Below, piece by piece: positions 35,289 to 41,550 of a stretch of 64,000 nt of DNA. This DNA comes from Ruminococcus sp. GTDB taxonomy: Bacteria; Bacillota; Clostridia; Oscillospirales; Ruminococcaceae. A model generated the notes under the pieces. The model did no database searches, was not told the origin of the DNA, and saw nothing but the letters and a program-made list of their open reading frames with translations. The stretch is taken from the NCBI GenBank assembly GCA_015066705.1, contig SVNV01000003.1, positions 51,971 through 115,970 on the forward strand. Direction: 5' to 3'. Within the stretch, counting starts at the first letter, position 1, and each line of letters starts with the position of its first letter. The position numbers were made by a program, and so were the translations under genes.

Positions 35289-37258
35289 AACAAATATCCC
35301 CGAAAACGTCGTGTTCTCGGGGTTTTTGTTGTGTAAAGGTTTTTGACTTGCCAATTATTTATTGCATCATAAAGGTCTTGAATGTTATCGTAAGTGTAGG
35401 TTTTTCCTCTGTATGTGAAATTTATGTTTTCGCAACCATTAAAAGCATTATCACCAGTTGTTAAAGTAACCATGTCAGGTATTGTTATATTTGTAAGACT
35501 TGTGCAACCAAAAAAAACATCACGACCAATTTCAGTAACACTATCAGGTATTGTTACATTTGTAAGACTTGTGCAATTCTCAAACGTAGAAGACTCTATC
35601 GACTCCACACCGTATGGTATTGTAACATTTGTAAGACTTGTGCAATCCTTAAAAGCCTCTGTATCAATTTCAGTAACACTGTCAGGTATTGTTACATTTG
35701 TAAGACTTGTGCAATTCTCAAACGTAGAAGACTCAATCGACTTCACGCCGTATGGTATTGTTACATTTGTAAGACCTGTGCAATTTCTGAATGCACCGTG
35801 TCCAATTTCATAGACACTTTCTGCAATCGTTATATTCTTAAGGTTTGTGCAACCCTCAAACACATTAGAGCCAATTAACCTTACGCCGTATGGTATTGTT
35901 ACATTTGTAAGACCTGTGCAATTTCCGAATGCACCGTTTCCAATTTCATAGACACTTTCTGCAATCGTTATTTTCTTAAGGTTTGTGCAACCATTAAATA
36001 CAGAACTTCTAATTTCATAGACACTATCAGGTATAACAATATCCGTAAAATCATAAGACACACAATCATAAAGGATACCGTTGCTAATAGCAAATAATGG
36101 CTCTGTTACACCAATAGCTCCCTGAGTGTTTATAAGTTCAAAAAGCTCTTCAAATCGGTGAGGGGTGAAATCTTCTCCCTTATATGTTATATAACTTGCG
36201 TTTTTAAAACACCTCTTGCCGATATATTTAAGGCTGTCAGGAAGAGTTACTCTTTCAAGATTTTTTGTATCAGATAAAAAATTGCTACCTATAAAGGTCA
36301 CACCTTCAGGTATGGTAACGCTTTCGACATAAGGATTTATGTTATGACAATTTGATACCACATACTTAACATCATCAGGTATTGTGTAATCATAATTAAC
36401 ACTGTAATCATCATAGGTAATACCGAGAAGCTTTCCGTCATTTATTTCATAGACAGGCTCCAAGGTATTATGTCCATTGATTGCTATATAAAGCTCTCGC
36501 AAAGATTCCTTGCCTACGTATTCTTTCCCTTTAAATACGATTGTTCTGTCGTCAAAACTATAAAAAGCATGTCTAGCATCAAAATCCTCCGCTTCAGCTT
36601 TTTCAAGTCCATCAGGAAGTATAATTCTTTCTAAGGAGAAGCAGCTACTTGTAAATGCCTGCATTTTAATAACTTTTACTTCATCAGGCACAACCACTTC
36701 AGAAAAGCCAAAGCTTCTGCAACGTCCAAGTACACCGTTGTCTATAAGAAAATCAGGTTCAGTAGGCTTGGGTATCTTCTGATTGTTAATCTTGATGTTA
36801 AGTTCTTCAAAGTCAGCATATGCATATTTTTTACCCTTGTATGTGACAGTTATATTTTCAGAATCATTAAAAAAAGGATATTCAATATGAAGCAAGCTGT
36901 CAGGAAGAATTACTTCTTCAAGATTATGCATCCCAGAGAACGTCTCGTTAATGTACTGAACGCCCTCTTGAAATATAATCTTAGTTACATTATCAACGCC
37001 ATTAAAAGAATCGGGACAAATATGTGTAATCCCTTTAGGTATGACAACTTCACCTGTTGCGTTTTCATCACATTCTACGAGCTCATATCCGAAGGTTTCA
37101 AGATACTTGAAGGACTCGTGGTCTGTAATCCACACGTTTTCTTTTGTTGGTTTTTTGGTTGTTTCTTTTGTTTCCTTGTCGCTGTTATTGCACCCCACAA
37201 ATGACAGCGTCATCGCTCCGCAAAGCAAAAGCGATATGATTTTCTTTTTGATATTCAT
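35210..37258 (-). CDS. BspA-like leucine-rich-repeat lipoprotein
   Basis: 682 residues from ATG 37258 (GGGGAGGAAA upstream). Lipoprotein signal ending LSFVGC, a Thr/Lys/Glu linker, then LRR_5-type repeats of 23 residues of the form CTSLTNVTIPDSVTEIG, best preserved at about 430-600. The chain is divided into modules, each closing with a YRGKxYxYxxxxxLYxAIN-like segment. Such BspA-like proteins are surface adhesins or bind host or plant material. After the last module the frame continues about 45 residues (from VKNLYTTKTPRTRRF) through the terminator and into the antisense of the neighbouring gene, so the native stop may have been lost. Confidence 0.85.
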   Translation of the reverse strand: MNIKKKIISLLLCGAMTLSFVGCNNSDKETKETTKKPTKENVWITDHESFKYLETFGYELVECDENATGEVVIPKGITHICPDSFNGVDNVTKIIFQEGVQYINETFSGMHNLEEVILPDSLLHIEYPFFNDSENITVTYKGKKYAYADFEELNIKINNQKIPKPTEPDFLIDNGVLGRCRSFGFSEVVVPDEVKVIKMQAFTSSCFSLERIILPDGLEKAEAEDFDARHAFYSFDDRTIVFKGKEYVGKESLRELYIAINGHNTLEPVYEINDGKLLGITYDDYSVNYDYTIPDDVKYVVSNCHNINPYVESVTIPEGVTFIGSNFLSDTKNLERVTLPDSLKYIGKRCFKNASYITYKGEDFTPHRFEELFELINTQGAIGVTEPLFAISNGILYDCVSYDFTDIVIPDSVYEIRSSVFNGCTNLKKITIAESVYEIGNGAFGNCTGLTNVTIPYGVRLIGSNVFEGCTNLKNITIAESVYEIGHGAFRNCTGLTNVTIPYGVKSIESSTFENCTSLTNVTIPDSVTEIDTEAFKDCTSLTNVTIPYGVESIESSTFENCTSLTNVTIPDSVTEIGRDVFFGCTSLTNITIPDMVTLTTGDNAFNGCENINFTYRGKTYTYDNIQDLYDAINNWQVKNLYTTKTPRTRRFRGYLFYKSCKSAKVRSFSKLSLARSLSIAG
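35298..35326 (+). terminator. Terminator of the 91-residue gene
   Basis: CCCCGAAAAC / GTTCTCGGGG stem (one mismatch) followed by TTTTTG. The convergent LRR frame reads through this hairpin as codons. Confidence 0.75.
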
Positions 37259-37274
37259 AATTTCCTCCCCTTTC

Positions 37275-37298
37275 GGCACGCTGATTTTTTGATGTGCC
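37275..37298 (-). promoter_or_regulatory. Leader hairpin before the LRR gene
   Basis: GGCAC...GTGCC inverted repeat in the 5' leader, just ahead of the ribosome binding site. The same leader occurs before degV at 38306-38329. Confidence 0.55.
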
Positions 37299-37308
37299 GT
37301 TGCAGTGA

Positions 37309-37337
37309 ATTATAGCATATTACCACACTAAAGTCAA
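37309..37337 (-). promoter_or_regulatory. Sigma-A promoter of the LRR lipoprotein gene
   Basis: Minus-strand TTGACT (37332-37337), 17-bp spacer, TATAAT (37309-37314). Confidence 0.85.
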
Positions 37338-37384
37338 GAAAATTTTACCGAAAAAGCGAAAAAAATCACATTTATGCAAACAAA

Positions 37385-37414
37385 AAAGAGAGCACATTTT
37401 TCTGTGCTCTCTTT
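37385..37414 (-). terminator. Terminator of degV
   Basis: 12-bp perfect stem AAAGAGAGCACA / TGTGCTCTCTTT, followed by TTTTTTG on the minus strand. Confidence 0.9.
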
Positions 37415-37423
37415 GGTTTTTTA

Positions 37424-38290
37424 TTATCTATGTTTTCCGATAAAGAACATAGCCACTGTTCCGGGGCCTGCGTGAGAACCGATAACAGGTCCGATTTCCG
37501 TAATCAATGTAACATCTGCGTTATATTGTTCCTTAAGCATATCCGCAAGACGTTTTGCATCGTCTTCGCACTGAGCATGAGAAATAAATATCGGTGTATT
37601 CTTTTCTTCATATGAAAGCTCAGCATATTTCAACGCCATAGCTTCGATAGCTTTTTTTCTGCCACGGGCAGTAAAGGACTTGATAAGATGTCCTTCCATA
37701 TCCATCTGAAGAACAGGCTTAATTCCAAGCACTCCTCCTGCGAATGCCACCAGAGGGCTGACTCTTCCTCCACGCTTGAGGTATTCCAAATCATCAACGG
37801 TAAACCAGATACAGTGATGTGGAATGAGAGATTTCAAATATTCCGCATTTTCTTCAAGAGAAGCATTTTCTTTTTTCTTCTGAACTGCCAGATAAACCAT
37901 AAGACCGCCACCGGCAGAAGCTGCCAGAGTGTCAACCACGCAGATTTTTCGTTCAGGGTATTTTTCTTTCAGTTCACTGACAGCAATATTTGCAGAATTT
38001 ACCGTTGTACTCAGTCCGGAAGAAAAAGCCACATAAAGTATATCTTTTCCCTCTTTAAGAATCGGTTCAAAAGCATCAGTAAAGGTTGCCGCATTGATTG
38101 CCGCTGTTTTTACGTTAGCACCTTCACGCATACGGTTATAGAATTCCTCGTTTGAAATATCCGACTCGATATATTCTTTATCTTCCCCTACGAAAGTAAA
38201 GGTCATACTTGCGTAAGGAACTTCCCACTCAGCCAAAAGTTCAGGTTTTACATCGCAACAAGAATCAGTGAAAACTACGTAATTATTCAT
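37424..38290 (-). CDS. DegV-family fatty-acid-binding protein
   Basis: 288 residues. Members bind a fatty acid and, as FakB, present it to the kinase FakA for phosphorylation. Visible family features are TDSCCDVKPELL at the N terminus, the AINAATFTDAFEPIL region, AFSSGLSTTVNSANIA (about 88-103) and, near the end, ISHAQCEDDAKRLADML and EIGPVIGSHAGPGTVAMFF with the conserved H-GPG. No fakA gene is adjacent. It has its own promoter and leader, nearly identical to those of the neighbouring LRR gene. Whether it is a FakB for exogenous fatty acids is inference. Confidence 0.9.
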   Translation of the reverse strand: MNNYVVFTDSCCDVKPELLAEWEVPYASMTFTFVGEDKEYIESDISNEEFYNRMREGANVKTAAINAATFTDAFEPILKEGKDILYVAFSSGLSTTVNSANIAVSELKEKYPERKICVVDTLAASAGGGLMVYLAVQKKKENASLEENAEYLKSLIPHHCIWFTVDDLEYLKRGGRVSPLVAFAGGVLGIKPVLQMDMEGHLIKSFTARGRKKAIEAMALKYAELSYEEKNTPIFISHAQCEDDAKRLADMLKEQYNADVTLITEIGPVIGSHAGPGTVAMFFIGKHR

Positions 38291-38305
38291 ATTTTTTTCC
38301 CTTCA

Positions 38306-38329
38306 GGCACGCTGATTTTTTGATGTGCC
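38306..38329 (-). promoter_or_regulatory. Leader hairpin before degV
   Basis: Same GGCAC...GTGCC leader element as at 37275-37298, in the same relative position between promoter and ribosome binding site. Confidence 0.55.
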
Positions 38330-38339
38330 GTTGCACTGA

Positions 38340-38368
38340 ATTATATCATACTACAATAAAAAAGTCAA
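38340..38368 (-). promoter_or_regulatory. Sigma-A promoter of degV
   Basis: Minus-strand TTGACT (38363-38368), 17-bp spacer, TATAAT (38340-38345); very similar to the LRR promoter. Confidence 0.85.
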
Positions 38369-38475
38369 GAAAACCACCCTGGATACATAGTTTACCATAC
38401 AAAAAACATCCGATTTGGTGTCGATTTTCTAAAACTATGACTTTGCTCTCCTTCGAGCAACTAAATAAAAAAATA

Positions 38476-38507
38476 ACGCTGAACCCTGTACAAAAAGGGT
38501 CCAGCGT
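38476..38507 (-). terminator. Terminator downstream of the tRNA fragment
   Basis: ACGCTG-A-ACCCT pairs with AGGGT-C-CAGCGT (one internal mismatch), then T-rich on the minus strand. Confidence 0.75.
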
Positions 38508-38512
38508 CAAGT

Positions 38513-38555
38513 TGGTTGCAAAGAGCAGGATTTGAACCTACGACCTTCAGGTTAT
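38513..38555 (-). pseudogene. 3' fragment of initiator tRNA-Met
   Basis: Forty-three bases match the 3' part of the intact tRNA at 38739: CCA end, T-arm (GGTTCAAATCC) and the 3' side of the anticodon arm, with one extra base in the acceptor strand. No 5' half that could pair is found upstream on the same strand. It has its own terminator. It could be a decayed duplicate or a remnant of an integration event. Confidence 0.6.
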
Positions 38556-38705
38556 CGCTTCGCGCCCCTTATGGTACCCAAAAAAACGGCGCATCCGCTG
38601 ATGCTTGTTTTTTTGACAACTGCGCTTAGTTTTGCTCGCTTCTTCGTCCACCGGACGCGCTCGCAACCTCACCCATCGAGCTACGCTCATCGTGCTCATA
38701 AAAAC

Positions 38706-38734
38706 AAAAAGCCACACATAACGTGTAGCTTTTT
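38706..38734 (-). terminator. Terminator of initiator tRNA-Met
   Basis: AAAAAGC-C-ACAC / GTGT-A-GCTTTTT stem directly after the tRNA 3' end; the minus strand continues TTTTTGTTTT. Confidence 0.8.
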
Positions 38735-38738
38735 TCAG

Positions 38739-38815
<77 letters not shown>

Positions 38816-38934
38816 ATATTTTTATGCTTCCTCTTTAAGAGTGCTTATTTATTATATCACAAACAGCAACCCGTGTCAACCCTTTTTCGCAAAATATTTC
38901 CCCAAAAAATCGACAGTTTTTTTACCGAAAACTA

Positions 38935-38959
38935 TTTAAAAATCACACAAACAGCCGAT
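38935..38959 (+). promoter_or_regulatory. Sigma-D (flagellar) promoter of the 211-residue gene
   Basis: TTTAA (38935-38939), 15-bp spacer, CCGAT (38955-38959, within GCCGATGT). It matches the flgM and fliD promoters in this window base for base at the core positions. Confidence 0.75.
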
Positions 38960-39010
38960 GTATGATATGAGAAGTAATATTCTTATGCTTGCTTGAAAGG
39001 AGGTTCATTT

Positions 39011-39646
39011 ATGAACATCGCAAACATCGGCTATTCTAACGTAAATAATCAGTTGCAGGTTGAACAGGCACTTGAAAACTACAAGAAATCAGTTGAAGCT
39101 ACCGACGAAAGCAAGGAAAATTCAAAGGAGCTTGTAGAAGGCTACGAAAAATCCGAAGAAACTGTTTCTTCTGAAAGCGGAATTTATTCCAAGGAAAACA
39201 TCAGAAAGACAGTTGAACAAATCGAAGCACAGCGTCAGGCTGCCATGACACAGATGATTTCTGATATGTTGGGCCAGCAGGCTAACGCTTCCGGACTTGA
39301 TTTTATTTTCGGAAAAGGAACTTCATCACTTACACTTTCCGACCTGACACAGGCTGATATTAACGAAGCCAAAGCTTCAATCAGCGAAGGCGGTTTCTGG
39401 TCAGTTGATGCAGTAGCTACAAGAATTATGGATATGGCAAAGCTTCTTGCAGGCGGAGACGATTCTAAGTTCTCTGTTCTCAAGGACGCTGTAATCAAAG
39501 GCTTTAACGGAGCTGTTTCACAGTTTGGTTTTGACAGCCTTGATGAAATGCCGGATATCACTCAGCAGACCTACACAGAGGTTATGAACCGCTTTGATAA
39601 GTGGGAAGCTGAATTCAACGGAACTGCTGAAACAATTACTGAATAG
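39011..39646 (+). CDS. Sigma-D-controlled protein of unknown function, 211 residues
   Basis: Start ATG at 39011 with AAAGGAGG upstream. No signal peptide or membrane segment. The first 95 residues are Glu/Lys/Ser-rich and helical. The C-terminal part (ISEGGFFW-like GGFWSVDAVATRIMDMAKLLAGGDDSK, then VIKGFNGAV and ITQQTYTEVMNRFDKWE, split here) resembles a domain I have seen in uncharacterised proteins of flagellated bacteria (DUF5610-like; not certain). The flagellar-type promoter and this domain suggest a motility role, although the gene is 13 kb from the flagellar cluster. The exact function is unknown. Confidence 0.75.
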   Translation: MNIANIGYSNVNNQLQVEQALENYKKSVEATDESKENSKELVEGYEKSEETVSSESGIYSKENIRKTVEQIEAQRQAAMTQMISDMLGQQANASGLDFIFGKGTSSLTLSDLTQADINEAKASISEGGFWSVDAVATRIMDMAKLLAGGDDSKFSVLKDAVIKGFNGAVSQFGFDSLDEMPDITQQTYTEVMNRFDKWEAEFNGTAETITE

Positions 39647-39656
39647 TCATCAAGCA

Positions 39657-39685
39657 AAAAAGGTACCGAGAAATCGGTACCTTTT
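39657..39685 (+). terminator. Terminator of the 211-residue gene
   Basis: AAAAGGTACCGA / TCGGTACCTTTT stem with short loop, then ATTTTTAT. Confidence 0.85.
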
Positions 39686-39727
39686 ATTTTTATAAATTGA
39701 TTGGGGGACTCCCCTTTAAAATAGGTA

Positions 39728-39950
39728 GACATAAAGAAGTATATTATATGAATTTATCGAGGGGAACCTTTCTGAAGAAAGGTTATCCCCCGAGCCCCCT
39801 TCCAAAGACTTTTAGTATAAAATCCCATATAGGATATTTTATCCTATATGGGATTTTAAATTGAAAGTTTTAGGAAAGGAGTTTGAGGAATAACCCTTTT
39901 TCAAAAGGGTTTTCCTCAATAAGTCCGTATAATACCTCTCTGTGACCACT
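39728..39950 (+). repeat. Dispersed palindromic 3'-end element, copy C (most complete)
   Basis: About 220 bp. The centre is a hairpin at 39820-39857 (AAAATCCCATATAGGA and complement). On each side is an arm with an inner hairpin: left ACCTTTCTGAAGAAAGGT, right ACCCTTTTTCAAAAGGGT. The two arms are diverged inverted copies, each ending near (G)ACATAAAGAAGTAT or its complement. The ComFB-domain gene (minus) is transcribed into the right arm; the sigma-D gene enters from the left but has its own terminator first. Confidence 0.8.
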
Positions 39951-39954
39951 TGCC

Positions 39955-40545
39955 TTAATGTCGAGGGTGTTTTTTTACTTCAAGGATTGCCTTCATAATT
40001 GCGGAGGTAATTTCGGTGAAATCCTCTTTTGCAATAATCTTATCGATGTCATCGATTGCCGCGATAACGTACTTCGGCTTTAAATTGTTGAGCGTCATAG
40101 CCGTAACGTCCTGCTTGCAGCAGTAACACGAACAGCAGTTGAATTTTTCAAAAGCAGCATCAAGCTTTGCAAGAACCATTTTTTCACGGATATTTACCAT
40201 TACCGTTCTTTTAGAATCTTCAAAAGCAGTGTGAATACCTGCTTTCTGAGCAGCTGTGCTGTCCTCGATGTATTCGTTTGCCATATTTATAAGGTCAGCC
40301 TTTGAAGGCTTGCCCTTTGAAGCTCCCTGCTGATTGTTTACCCTCTGAACATATTCGTCGATTTCACTGTATTCGTCGTCAGGCTCGACCTCAGGCTCTG
40401 ACGGGATTTCAGAATAACGCCTGTTGTGAATAGGGTCCTCAAAACGTTTTGATAAATCCTTTGACGGACCTGATTTCTTGGCACCCGACGGCATTATTTT
40501 ATTAAACATCTTTTCTTTATCTATATCTTTTTTAGTAGTTGCCAT
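39955..40545 (-). CDS. ComFB-domain protein with disordered N-terminus
   Basis: 196 residues. The first 100 or so are charged, Ser/Pro/Glu-rich and probably disordered. The C-terminal 85 are a ComFB-like domain: VMVNIREKMVLAKLDAAF, then the Cys cluster CCSCYCC (137-143) and QDVTAMTLNNLKPKYV, which is the CxCxxCxxDVxALxLNxLPPxYV pattern of the family. ComFB proteins have been reported to bind cyclic di-nucleotides, chiefly c-di-GMP. It follows the ParA gene by 19 bp in the same direction and takes the place a ParB would have. Adaptor for the ParA ATPase is inference. ATG behind AAAGGACGG. Confidence 0.82.
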   Translation of the reverse strand: MATTKKDIDKEKMFNKIMPSGAKKSGPSKDLSKRFEDPIHNRRYSEIPSEPEVEPDDEYSEIDEYVQRVNNQQGASKGKPSKADLINMANEYIEDSTAAQKAGIHTAFEDSKRTVMVNIREKMVLAKLDAAFEKFNCCSCYCCKQDVTAMTLNNLKPKYVIAAIDDIDKIIAKEDFTEITSAIMKAILEVKKHPRH

Positions 40546-40564
40546 ATAACCGTCCTTTCACAAG

Positions 40565-41332
40565 CTATCCTTCTATTCCCATAGAAATCATTTCCGTTGC
40601 AAGAGAAATAAAGTCCTTTGCACCGGTACTGCGTTTTGCATAGCTCATAATATCCTGCTGTAAGGACTGAGCTTCGCTGAGCGCATAGCTGTTTCTGATA
40701 ACCGTTTTAAAAAGCGGAATTCTCAAGGATGTTGAAATCATCTGTGCAGTTCCGTAAACCTCCTTGTGAAGCTTTGAACGCTTGATGTATCTGTTTACAA
40801 GAATTCCTGCAACGTCAATTTTAGGATTAACGCTGTCCTTGATGTGCTCGATGGTTTCGTAAACAAGAGTAAGACCCTGTAAGCTGAAAACGTCAGGCAT
40901 CATCGGAATAACCGCATAGTCACAAGCAGTAAGAGCATTTACAGTTAAAATTCCAAGTCCCGGTGGGGAGTCAATTATTACATAATCGTAGAAATTTATA
41001 ACCTCAGCAATAATATTTGAAAGAATAAATTCTCTGTTTTTACCGGTGTATTCAAGCTCGATACTTGAAAGCAGAATGTTTGAAGGGATAACGTCTGCCA
41101 TCGGTCTGCGCTGGATTGCATCAAGAGGCTTCACGTGACCTCTGATAATATCATAAATAGTAGGACAGCTTTCTACATCGGCACCTGTACTGAAAGAAAG
41201 GTTGCTCTGTGGGTCCATATCCACAACAAGAACTCTTTTTCCAATTTTATTGAATGCCGACGCAAGAGCATTAACAGTTGTAGTTTTTCCTACACCGCCC
41301 TTTTGCGTAACAACAGAGATTACAATTCCCAC
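40565..41332 (-). CDS. ParA/Soj-family ATPase
   Basis: 255-residue deviant Walker ATPase: VVTQKGGVGKTTTVNALA (with the signature Lys), VDMDPQSNLSFS, and VIIDSPPGLGILTVNAL, in the order of ParA/Soj. No N-terminal DNA-binding extension, so it is the short chromosomal type. There is no parB or parS-like repeat beside it; the downstream partner is a ComFB-domain protein. It may position a cellular cargo (flagella, chemoreceptors or chromosome), but which is not shown by the sequence. GTG start at 41332, with a modest AAGGGCGG site. Confidence 0.88.
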   Translation of the reverse strand: MGIVISVVTQKGGVGKTTTVNALASAFNKIGKRVLVVDMDPQSNLSFSTGADVESCPTIYDIIRGHVKPLDAIQRRPMADVIPSNILLSSIELEYTGKNREFILSNIIAEVINFYDYVIIDSPPGLGILTVNALTACDYAVIPMMPDVFSLQGLTLVYETIEHIKDSVNPKIDVAGILVNRYIKRSKLHKEVYGTAQMISTSLRIPLFKTVIRNSYALSEAQSLQQDIMSYAKRSTGAKDFISLATEMISMGIEG

Positions 41333-41386
41333 GTTTTAAACCGCCCTTCAAATCAAGTTTTTCAAAAACCGATAACATACATAAGT

Positions 41387-41415
41387 ATTGTAACATAATT
41401 TTCTACAGTTTTCAA
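41387..41415 (-). promoter_or_regulatory. Sigma-A type promoter of the ParA-ComFB operon
   Basis: Minus-strand TTGAAA (41410-41415), 17-bp spacer, TACAAT (41387-41392), 55 bp before the GTG start. Confidence 0.65.
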
Positions 41416-41513
41416 TAGATTTTGTAGGAAATTTTCAGTAAAATTACAAAAAGTTGTAGTTAAACCATGACTTCGACACAAAATAAGGGGGTGTTTTTTG
41501 AAAAACATTAAAA

Positions 41514-41542
41514 AAAGAGGCTCGGATTAGTCCGAACCTCTC
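41514..41542 (-). terminator. Terminator of the adhesin gene
   Basis: GAGAGGTTCGGA / TCCGAGCCTCTT stem on the minus strand followed by TTTTTAATG. Confidence 0.8.
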
Positions 41543-41550
41543 AGTTACTT

